From the NCBI RefSeq assembly GCF_014647875.1, contig NZ_BMQA01000012.1, positions 124,001-188,000 on the forward strand: a DNA stretch of 64,000 bases, written 5' to 3'. The position numbers were made by a program, and so were the translations under genes. Positions 51,422 to 58,469 of this stretch are shown here, one piece after another. The notes under the pieces were generated by a model, which was not told the origin of the DNA, ran no database searches, and was given only the letters and a program-made list of their open reading frames with translations. The DNA comes from Streptomyces brasiliensis (lineage in GTDB: Bacteria > Actinomycetota > Actinomycetes > Streptomycetales > Streptomycetaceae). Numbering within the stretch: position 1 is the first letter of the stretch; every line of letters starts with the position of its first letter.

Positions 51422-54400
51422 ATGGAGGAGGGGCAGGTCGTCCAGGTCCGCAGTGCGGCCGGCTTCGGCAGCGGTTACCTGGTGGCGCCGCGGCTGGTGC
51501 TGACCGCCGGGCATGTGGTGCCTCCGCAGCACACGCCGGGTGAGATCACAGTGTCGTTCCCGGATTCCGCCGAGCGATTCCCCGTTGTGGTGCGGTGGCG
51601 ACCGGACGACTGCGAACCGGACGCCGCCCTGTTGGAGATTCCGGCCCACGTCCGCAACTGGACGCCGCCCGCGACGCTGCGCGGTGCCCGGGGCCGGCGC
51701 CCGCAGCGCTGGGGCCACTGCGTGACGCGCGGGACCGAAGTGCCCATCTCCGGCATCGGATTTCCGCGGCAGCAGCGGACGACGTCCGGTCGGGGCAGGC
51801 AGCCGTTCAACGGCCGGATCCGGCCGCACGCCGGCATGGCCGTCGACATCTACGACGACGCCGCCGTCATGCCGTACGACACCGAAGGGCTCGACCACGA
51901 GACCGTGTCCCGGACCAGCCACTGGTCCGGTATGTCGGGCACGGCCGTCTTCCTGGCCGGCGACGATCTGCTGCTCGGTGTGGTGCGGGAGGACCGGCGG
52001 CCCGTCCGGGGCGTCACCCGGCTCGGCTACACCCGTAGCGAGGACCTGCTGGCCTGTGCCGGCTTCCGCGCGGTGGTCCGAGAGGCGACCTCGGCCGAGC
52101 CACAGCTCGAACCGGCCGAACTTTCCGCCCTGCTGGAGCCGGCACCTCCCAAGTTGGAGCTGACCTCTCCCACCATGCTGCTGCGGGCCGATGCCGAGGT
52201 GGTGTCGTTCCACGGCAGGGAGGACACGCTCGCCGGCCTGGAGCAGTGGTGCCTGGCCAATCCCGACGGTCCCCCCGTCGCCCGCGTCCTCACCGGTCCG
52301 GGCGGGCAGGGCAAGACGCGGCTGGCAAGACAGTTGATGGCGCGAATGCGGGACCAGGGCTGGGCGGCCGGTCAGGTGCTCCGTAAGCCGGAAGGCCTGC
52401 GGGCGCTGCGCATGGTCCAGTGCCCATTGCTGCTGGTCGTCGATTACGCCGAGACCCGGCCCGAACTGGTCAGGGAACTGTGGGAGCAGACCGAGGCGTG
52501 CGGGCATCCGGTGCGTCTGCTGCTGCTCGCCCGTTCCCTCGGTTCCTGGGGGGACAGGGCGACCGGCCGCCTCCCCGAGACCAGGCTGCACGCGCTCAGC
52601 CCCGACGCCGCCGACCGGGAGCAGGCGTTCCGTAGGGCGGCCCGGGACCTCTCCCGCCGCCTCGCGGAGGTGACCGGCTCGTCGGACATCGACTGGCCCG
52701 GACTCGTGCGCACCCTCCCTGCCACCCGTCCCGGCGCGGCCCCCGGGGCGGAGACGGCGCTGACCGTGCAGATGGCGGCCCTGGCCGCGCTGCTGCGCCA
52801 CGTGCGGACCCCCGAGCTGGACGGCGGCGCGCTGGAGGCCGAACTCCTGGAGCACGAGAAGACGTACTGGCTGGACACCGCCGACGGGCGGGGCATGGCG
52901 ACGTGGGACACGGAACTGCTGCACGAGGCTGTGGCGGTGGCCGTCCTGTGTCCCGCGCAGGACAAGGAGGAGGCACGGGCGACCATCGCCCGGCTGCTGC
53001 CCGACGAGCCATGGTTGATCGGCAACCTCACCGCCTGGCTGCGGGACCTGTACCCGCCGCCCGAGGGCCGCTACTGGGGCCGCCTGGAGCCGGACCGGCT
53101 GGCGGAGTTCCACGCCTCCGAGCAGATCATTCGTGAACAGGGGCTGTTATGGCGGCTGTTCGCCGGAGCCCCCGACCACCAGCGGGTGCAGATCCTCACC
53201 GTCCTCGCCCGGTCCGCCGTGGCCCACGCCAACGAGGGCCGCAAGGACAAGGCCCGCGACATCGCCGACAGGCTGCGCGAGGCACTGCGTACGGTCCCCG
53301 CCGAGGCGCCGCTGACCACCGCCATGCTGCGCGCACACTCCGACGCGCTGCCGGTACAGACCCACGTGCTGCGCGACTACGCACTCGACGTCGCCCGTGA
53401 ACTGAACCGGCTGTGCCAGGCCACGGGTGACGACACGCGGGCGCTCCGCGACCGCGCCTGGGCGCTGCACAACCTCGCGCGGCGGTATCTGGCAGTCGGC
53501 GCCTCGGAGGACGCCCGGCTGGCGGTTGCCGAGGCGGTTGCGATCCGCGAACGGCTCGCACTCGACGGGACGATGACCCATCGCATGGAATCGGCCGACT
53601 CGTTGCTGGCGCTTTCGCGTGCTTCGCGGATCACCGGGCGCCTGACCGATGCGTTCGAGGCCGGTGACCGGGCGCTGAGGCTGTTCCGCGAGCTGGCGTC
53701 CGTGGACGGTGAGGAGTGGGAGAAGCGTGAGCGGGGACTGGTACGGGCGCTGCTCAACCTGTCCCGGGTGGTCTGGGAGCTCGACCCGAGCACCATCCCC
53801 TTCGACCAGGTCGCTCGGTCCGACAAGTACACGGACGAGGCTGTCCAGCTCGCCCGCGAACTGGCCGCCGACCACCCTGATCTGGACCCGCTCCTCCTCA
53901 CCGCGGCGCTGACGGAGCGAGGCAGGAACCTTTGGCGCCTCCAGCGGCATTCGGAGGCGTTGTCGCTGGACGAGGAGGCGGTCGAGATGTCTCGCCGTCT
54001 GGCGACGGAGAACCCGGACGCCTACACGGCCGACCTCGCTGAGGCACTGACAGGTCTTGCTGTCGACTACAGCAACGCCTCTCGCCCACCTGGCGAGTCG
54101 GCGGCGCTGGAACGGGAAGCGATCGCACTGCTGCGTCCACTGACCGAGGAGCTTCCCGAAGTCCACTGCTCCAGTCTGGCCCAGATGCTGCACAACCTCG
54201 CCTGGAACCAGTACGACGACGGGGATCACGCCGCGGCGCTGGAATCCATCAGGGAGGCCGTCGAACTTCGCAGGGCAGAGGCGCGAGAAGCGCGCGGGAT
54301 CACCGTGTCACACCTGGCGAATTCGGTGCACGCGCTCGCCACGTTCCACGCGCGTATCGGTGAGCACCGTGCGGCGGTGGAGGGGTTCGAGGAGGCTCTC

Positions 54401-55378
54401 CGGATCTACGCGGACTCCGAACGTCCGCTCAGCGCAAGCAGCTTGAACAGCCAGTCCGGAATCGCTCTCAACCTCGTCAGCTCTTACGACGCCCTGGGCC
54501 GCTCGACGGATGCGCTCCGCGCCCTGAACGAGGCCCTCGCCATCCGGAACCGGCTCGCCGCGTACGCCCCGAGTCTCTACATGGAGGGCCACGCGACCGG
54601 CCTCCACGATGCGGCTGACCTGTACTGGAAGCACGACCGGCAGGTCGCGAGGCGCATTCTGTTGCGGCAGGCGCTCCCGCAGTACCGCCAACTGGTCCGC
54701 GGCAACGAGGAAGGGCGTGAGTGGCTGGCCTTCTGTCTGCACGACCTGGGCGCCAGCTACGCGTCGTCCTGGGCGACGGCCGACCGGGCGGTGCCCGTGC
54801 TCCGGGAGGCGTACGAACTGCGCGTCCAGCTGTCTGCCGGCGACGCGAGACACGAGGTCACCCTGGCCGACACCTGCGCGGAGCTGGGCCATGCGCTGCT
54901 GGGAACGAGCCGGTTCCCGGCCGCCGTGCGCATCGCCGAGCACGAGGTGCGCCTCAGGCGCCGACTGCTGGCCACGAGCGGGGACGGTCAGGAGCGGCCC
55001 CTCTGCCACGCTCTCCTGCGCCTGGCAGACGCGCGGGCGATGGCCGGGCAGCCGGCCGCGGCCTGGCGCGCCGCGCTCGAGGCCGAGCGGGCCTGCGAAA
55101 CACTGACCGCTCGTCCTGGCGGACCGCCGGACAGGACCGCGTGGCTGTTGTACCGGCTGGGCGGGACGCTGAGCCTGGCCGGCCGGCACGACGTGCGCCT
55201 GGCCGCCCGTGCGCTGGGGCCGGCCCGGCGAGCCGTCCGCCTCTACCAGCGCGCGGTGGCCCGGGATCCGAGCAGGCAGGCCGACCTGAGATACGCCGTC
55301 GCCGGCCTCGCGAGGGTTCTGGACCGCGTCGGCCGCCACGACGAGGCCACCGAGGTACGGCTGCGAAGAGGAGTATGA
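51422..55378 (+). CDS. Trypsin-like protease / STAND ATPase / TPR protein (NLR-like)
   Basis: The 1318-residue protein has three regions. Residues 1-230 are a trypsin-like serine protease with a complete triad: His31 in LVLTAGHVV, Asp67 in CEPDAALLEI and Ser172 in SHWSGMSGTAV. Residues 265-620 are a STAND-type ATPase with a Walker A motif GPGGQGKTRLA at 292 and Walker B LLLVVDYAE ending at Asp341, followed by winged-helix-like sequence. Residues 620-1318 are TPR repeats (for example RYLAVGASEDARLAVAEAVAIRERLA and EEALRIYADSE). The design is that of an NLR-like sensor: the repeats bind a trigger, the ATPase switches state and the protease executes. Its likely job is defence or programmed cell death (inference). 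Confidence 0.9.
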   Translation: MEEGQVVQVRSAAGFGSGYLVAPRLVLTAGHVVPPQHTPGEITVSFPDSAERFPVVVRWRPDDCEPDAALLEIPAHVRNWTPPATLRGARGRRPQRWGHCVTRGTEVPISGIGFPRQQRTTSGRGRQPFNGRIRPHAGMAVDIYDDAAVMPYDTEGLDHETVSRTSHWSGMSGTAVFLAGDDLLLGVVREDRRPVRGVTRLGYTRSEDLLACAGFRAVVREATSAEPQLEPAELSALLEPAPPKLELTSPTMLLRADAEVVSFHGREDTLAGLEQWCLANPDGPPVARVLTGPGGQGKTRLARQLMARMRDQGWAAGQVLRKPEGLRALRMVQCPLLLVVDYAETRPELVRELWEQTEACGHPVRLLLLARSLGSWGDRATGRLPETRLHALSPDAADREQAFRRAARDLSRRLAEVTGSSDIDWPGLVRTLPATRPGAAPGAETALTVQMAALAALLRHVRTPELDGGALEAELLEHEKTYWLDTADGRGMATWDTELLHEAVAVAVLCPAQDKEEARATIARLLPDEPWLIGNLTAWLRDLYPPPEGRYWGRLEPDRLAEFHASEQIIREQGLLWRLFAGAPDHQRVQILTVLARSAVAHANEGRKDKARDIADRLREALRTVPAEAPLTTAMLRAHSDALPVQTHVLRDYALDVARELNRLCQATGDDTRALRDRAWALHNLARRYLAVGASEDARLAVAEAVAIRERLALDGTMTHRMESADSLLALSRASRITGRLTDAFEAGDRALRLFRELASVDGEEWEKRERGLVRALLNLSRVVWELDPSTIPFDQVARSDKYTDEAVQLARELAADHPDLDPLLLTAALTERGRNLWRLQRHSEALSLDEEAVEMSRRLATENPDAYTADLAEALTGLAVDYSNASRPPGESAALEREAIALLRPLTEELPEVHCSSLAQMLHNLAWNQYDDGDHAAALESIREAVELRRAEAREARGITVSHLANSVHALATFHARIGEHRAAVEGFEEALRIYADSERPLSASSLNSQSGIALNLVSSYDALGRSTDALRALNEALAIRNRLAAYAPSLYMEGHATGLHDAADLYWKHDRQVARRILLRQALPQYRQLVRGNEEGREWLAFCLHDLGASYASSWATADRAVPVLREAYELRVQLSAGDARHEVTLADTCAELGHALLGTSRFPAAVRIAEHEVRLRRRLLATSGDGQERPLCHALLRLADARAMAGQPAAAWRAALEAERACETLTARPGGPPDRTAWLLYRLGGTLSLAGRHDVRLAARALGPARRAVRLYQRAVARDPSRQADLRYAVAGLARVLDRVGRHDEATEVRLRRGV

Positions 55379-55382
55379 CGCC

Positions 55383-55838
55383 ATGACAGCACCACTCCAC
55401 GACGAGGAGCGGGACGAGACGGCCGAGGACATCCGGCGGGACGAGGAGAACGCCGGCCGCCCGGCGGAGCTGTTCTACCCGAACGTCGGCGAGTTCGTCG
55501 AGGACCGGTTCATCTACTTCGTCCCACGTCCCACACCTCGATCCGGGCGAGTGTGGTGCCCGGAGTGGTATCGGCACGCCGAGGCGCTCGCCCGGCTGGA
55601 CGCCGTGTGGCGTGCCTGGGAGGCGTTGCGCTGGGACCCGGGACTGGGAATGTCGAACTGGTGGCTCCATCACGCCGACCCGCATGTGCGTGCTCTGACG
55701 GATCCCGTCACCGGACCGTTCGCGCGCTGCGTCGCCGGCCACCAGGACCACGAGCCGCTGCCGATCGCGACACCGCCGGAAGGGTTGTTCACCGACCAGA
55801 GGTCGCCGGTCTCGAGGGACCCCTTCGCCCTCGACTGA
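55383..55838 (+). CDS. DUF4913 family protein
   Basis: The 151-residue protein shows the DUF4913 pattern: ELFYPNVGEFVEDRF, then WCPEWYRHAEALARLDAVWRAWEALRWDPGLGMSNWWLHHADPHVRALTDPVTGPFARC. The tryptophan-rich core is well preserved. I know this family mainly from integrative elements, plasmids and phage-like regions of Streptomyces, which supports an acquired origin for this stretch. It begins 4 bases after the STAND gene stop and is therefore probably in the same operon. No enzymatic motif is visible. Confidence 0.85.
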   Translation: MTAPLHDEERDETAEDIRRDEENAGRPAELFYPNVGEFVEDRFIYFVPRPTPRSGRVWCPEWYRHAEALARLDAVWRAWEALRWDPGLGMSNWWLHHADPHVRALTDPVTGPFARCVAGHQDHEPLPIATPPEGLFTDQRSPVSRDPFALD

Positions 55839-55900
55839 CCCTCCCTCGCCGTCGAATAATCCTTCGAGACGGGGCGGTTACCGCTGCTACGGTCCTTTCC

Positions 55901-56632
55901 GTGGCGAAACTCAACCAGATCATCGCAGTAGAGAAGGGCATCAAGTCCAAGGCTCATCAGGACCTGACGGCAGCTCACCAGGGGCTGCAGAAGCCCGCGT
56001 TGCTGGCCGGTATCTCACGGACGTACCAGCCGAAGGACGAGGAGGGCGAGCAGTTGCCGCCCGAGTCCACGCGGGTGCAGGTGAAGGCCGAGGACGTGCT
56101 GCGGGACACCGCGGTGACCCTGACGCGGCTGTTCGACGTGACCGCCACGAAGGACTGGGCCAACTGCACCGCGCGTGCCGACGTGAAGCTGGACGGCCGG
56201 GTGCTCGTGGCCGACGTACCCGTGTCGTATCTGCTGTTCCTCGAGAAGCAGTTGGTCGACTTGAACGCCGTTGTGCGGAAGCTGCCCGTCCTCGACGCCT
56301 CCGAGTCCTGGGCGCAGGACCCGTCGACGGACTCCTGGAAGACGGAACCCGTACGGACCCTGCGGACGAAGAAGGTGCCGCGCAACCATGTGAAGGCGGA
56401 GGCGACCGAGAAGCACCCGGCGCAGGTCGAGGTGTACTACGAGGACGTTCCGGTCGGATACTGGACGACCGTGAAGTTCTCCGGAGCGCTGCCCGCCCGC
56501 CGGGTCAACGAACTCCTCGACCGCGTCGAGAAGTTGCAGCAGGCCGTGAAGTTCGCCCGGGAAGAGGCCAACGGCACCGACGTCGTGGACCGGCGGGTCG
56601 GTGACGCGGTGTTCGGGTACCTCTTCGGGTGA
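55901..56632 (+). CDS. Conserved protein of unknown function preceding a tRNA-like RNA
   Basis: The 243-residue protein begins AKLNQIIAVEKGIKSKAHQDLTAAH and contains ISRTYQPKDEEGEQLPPE, TRLFDVTATKDWANCTARADVKLDG, VPVSYLLFLEKQLVDLNAVV, RTLRTKKVPRN and HPAQVEVYYEDVPVGYWTTVKFSGALP. I recognise it as a widely conserved family, also seen in phage-type genomes, but not with any known activity; no nucleotide-binding or catalytic motif is evident. Length is full and the reading frame clean, unlike the decayed genes that follow. The GTG at 55901 lies 62 bases after the DUF4913 gene. A structured RNA begins within 150 bases of its stop, so the two may act together. Confidence 0.8.
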   Translation: MAKLNQIIAVEKGIKSKAHQDLTAAHQGLQKPALLAGISRTYQPKDEEGEQLPPESTRVQVKAEDVLRDTAVTLTRLFDVTATKDWANCTARADVKLDGRVLVADVPVSYLLFLEKQLVDLNAVVRKLPVLDASESWAQDPSTDSWKTEPVRTLRTKKVPRNHVKAEATEKHPAQVEVYYEDVPVGYWTTVKFSGALPARRVNELLDRVEKLQQAVKFAREEANGTDVVDRRVGDAVFGYLFG

Positions 56633-56641
56633 CGTGGAAGA

Positions 56642-56727
56642 CTCCCCGGTCCCTCGTGACCGGGGTGCGCGAGGAGCGCAAGCTGAAGCTGAGGCTTGTC
56701 GTGATGAAGCGGGTCCCCTGGATCCGC
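56642..56727 (+). other. Hairpin-rich spacer before the tRNA-like RNA
   Basis: Three consecutive stems can be drawn: CCCCGGTC/GACCGGGG (56644-56651 with 56658-56665), TGCGC/GCGCA (56666-56670 with 56676-56680) and GCGGGTCC/GGATCCGC with one G-U pair (56709-56716 with 56720-56727). They could be the 5' part of the same non-coding transcript or the terminator of the upstream gene. Confidence 0.45.
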
Positions 56728-56772
56728 CTTGAATCTCAGACTCTTGCTCCAGACTCAGCATTCGCCGCCGAT

Positions 56773-56908
56773 CGCCGGAACGACCGGGCCCAGGCCCCAG
56801 CACGTCGAAATGCAGGTTCAAGTCCTGCCCGCGTAGCTCGATACGCGGTGGTCCAAAGGAAGGACGCGGCGACATCACGACTGACCTGGGCTCTCAACCG
56901 CCCCGGCG
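56773..56908 (+). ncRNA. Candidate Y RNA (YrlA-like) tRNA mimic
   Basis: The order of helices is that of a tRNA with a capped acceptor end. A T-arm at 56812-56828 has stem GCAGG/CCTGC and the canonical loop TTCAAGT. A 7-bp acceptor-like stem CCGCGTA/TACGCGG directly follows, closed by GCTCGA (56829-56848). Then come TG (U8 position) and a D-arm GTCC-AAAGGAA-GGAC (56851-56865) with the A14, G18G19 and A21 equivalents. The ends extend from the anticodon-stem position: GTCG/CGAC (56804-56807 with 56870-56873), then a 9-bp helix 56786-56794 with 56885-56893, then CGCCGG/CCGGCG (56773-56778 with 56903-56908). Bacterial Y RNAs of the YrlA group are known tRNA mimics of this build and bind Ro-family proteins. 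No Ro gene is in the window. Confidence 0.65.
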
Positions 56909-56934
56909 TGTGAGCATGGGCGGCACATCGGGGC

Positions 56935-57420
56935 CCGGGGGCAGGCTACGCCCCCGGGCCCGCTCCCGTTTCGCGGTGCGCTCCTTCTCGATCACCGTCG
57001 TCACCGTGCTCGTCCCCGCGCTCGTCATGGTCGGCGGGGAACCGCAGGCCTCCGTGAGCCGGATCGCCGAGACGCCGCCGGCCTGCGCGCTCGTGCTGGT
57101 CGTCGGACACCTGCCGATGCCGGGGCGGCGCGGAGCGGGCGCACGGGCCCGGCTCGCACAGGCGTATTTCACGCACGTGCTGTGCGAGTCCGGCGACCGG
57201 GCCGAGCGCTGGGCCCTGCGTCGCGAGGCCTACCGCACGCTCGCCGTGGCGCGCACCCGCCATCGCCCTGTCCGCCGCCGAACTGCCCACCCTCGCCCGG
57301 CACACCGAGGGCACGGACGCCGTCGCGATCGCCCTCGATGCATCGTCGACACGATCACGGCCTGCACCGCCCACCTCGACGACACGGGCCGGCTCACCCC
57401 ACGCCACACTGTGCCGCCGG
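56935..57420 (+). pseudogene. FUSC-family exporter fragment, frameshifted
   Basis: Pieces of a FUSC-type (aromatic acid exporter-like) membrane protein are readable in succession: a transmembrane part SFSITVVTVLVPALVMVGGEP with ACALVLVVGHLPMPG, then GDRAERWALRREAYRTLAVART, then, in a different frame from about 57259, LSAAELPTLARHTEGTDAVAIALD, and, after another shift near 57340, VDTITACTAHLDDTGRLTPRH. At least two frameshifts separate the pieces and most of the N-terminal half is missing. I infer a decayed 3' part of the gene. Confidence 0.7.
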
Positions 57421-57449
57421 TGGCGGTGGATGCGTCCGAGTGGAGACCG

Positions 57450-57680
57450 TCACCCGATCCGCACCCACACCGGCGCGTGGTCCGACCCCGGTGCCCCGCG
57501 TCGCGGCGCCGGATCCGCGCCCACCGACGGCAACTGCGGCGCGCCCGCGCCCGGCGTCCCGGTGCCCGCCTCCGTGACGCGGTGGACCAGGTGGTGGCTG
57601 ACCAGTATGTGGTCGATCAGTTCGCGGCGCCCGGAGTCGACGCGGGAGTAGCGCTCCGCCGCCGGTATCCATGCGCTGCG
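57450..57680 (-). pseudogene. Endonuclease/exonuclease/phosphatase fragment
   Basis: On the minus strand the frame ending with TGA at 57450 reads YSRVDSGRRELIDHILVSHHL, then LPSVGADPAPRRGAPGSDHAPVWVRI. ELIDHILVS and SDHAPV are the last two conserved motifs of the endonuclease/exonuclease/phosphatase (EEP) fold. The upstream three-quarters, with the metal and catalytic residues, is absent. Confidence 0.7.
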
Positions 57681-57693
57681 GCACCGGCGCGGG

Positions 57694-57810
57694 GCGGACG
57701 GCCGATCACCACCGCCCTCGCCCCGCACGCCCCCTACACCGTCACCGACGCCGACCTCGCCGCCACCGCCGAACTCGCCGGGGAGCACGGCCTGCCCGTG
57801 CACACGTCGT
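57694..57810 (+). pseudogene. Amidohydrolase fragment
   Basis: GGRPITTALAPHAPYTVTDADLAATAELAGEHGLPVHT matches the middle of SAH/MTA deaminase-like amidohydrolases (APHAPYTV and GLPVH motifs). Nothing before or after belongs to that family; the frame runs directly into the DUF899 piece. Confidence 0.65.
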
Positions 57811-58133
57811 TCGCGGCCGTGTCCCGGGCGCCGTTCACGAAGATCCTGCCGTTCAAGGCGCGGATGGGCTGGGCGGTGCCCTGTCTGTCGTCCTACGACA
57901 ACGACTTCAACCGCGACTTCGAGGTGACCCTGGAGCGGGACGGCGCACTGGTCGAGCGGCCCGGGCTCAGCTGCTTCCTGCGTGAGTACGACCGGATCTT
58001 CCACACCTATTCGGCCCACGACCGTGCACTCGACGGTCTGGGCTCCACCGACAGTCTGCTGGACCTGACGGCGCTGGGCCGGACCTCCACGGGCAGTGAC
58101 CGTGTCCGCTATCACGACGAGTACGAAAACTGA
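57805..58133 (+). pseudogene. DUF899 fragment joined in frame to the amidohydrolase piece
   Basis: The frame continues as AAVSRAPFTKILPFKARMGWAVPCLSSYDNDFNRDFEVTLE, then RPGLSCFLREYDRIFHTYSAHDRALDGLGSTDSLLDLTALGR, which is the C-terminal half of a DUF899 thioredoxin-like protein. The tail after ALGR is shortened. The N-terminal half is missing. The in-frame fusion to an unrelated fragment suggests deletion, not a functional chimera. Confidence 0.7.
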
Positions 58134-58286
58134 CACAAAGCGTGTCCGGAGTGCCGGAAAGTCAACGGATCCTCACCCTCCGCGTCGAGTGAGTGTCGAG
58201 TAGGTCTCAGTCCCGTGACCGGGCGAGGCGTTTCACGTCTCCAGGGCGTTAACTCCTACAAGTACGACGCTTACTGGAGGTGCAGG

Positions 58287-58463
58287 ATGGTGAACGGGCG
58301 AACGGTGCTCGAGCGCTTTCCCGCCGGTGGACCGCGTGGCTCATGGCCGGCCGAGGAGTTCGCGCACGCGCGCCGTCTCGAAGGTCTGCCCGCCGAGGTC
58401 GTGATGGACCTCGCGACGGACACGTTCCTGGTGATAGTCCGGGGTGCCGAGGGCACGGAATAG
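58287..58463 (+). CDS. Small hypothetical protein
   Basis: The 58-residue product starts VNGRTVLERFPAGGPRGSWPAEEFAHARRLEG and ends LPAEVVMDLATDTFLVIVRGAE. It has no signal or membrane segment and looks like a compact alpha/beta peptide. GGAGG lies 7 bases before the ATG, and the codon bias is normal, so it is probably translated. I think I have seen similar short Streptomyces proteins, without known function. It is intact, in contrast to the fragments just upstream, and converges on the ABC transporter gene. Confidence 0.65.
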   Translation: MVNGRTVLERFPAGGPRGSWPAEEFAHARRLEGLPAEVVMDLATDTFLVIVRGAEGTE

Positions 58464-58469
58464 GCGTGC

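Noticed and set aside
56812..56835. 3' end of a tRNA used as a phage or ICE attachment site
   Set aside because: Considered because DUF4913 is nearby. The T-arm is followed by a stem that closes on itself and a D-arm in the right register, and no integrase gene is seen, so a tRNA mimic fits better; it remains the main alternative.
56910..58133. One continuous 407-residue protein
   Set aside because: The open frame is accidental: it passes through pieces of three families in changing frames and through antisense EEP sequence, with Arg/Pro-rich filler between.
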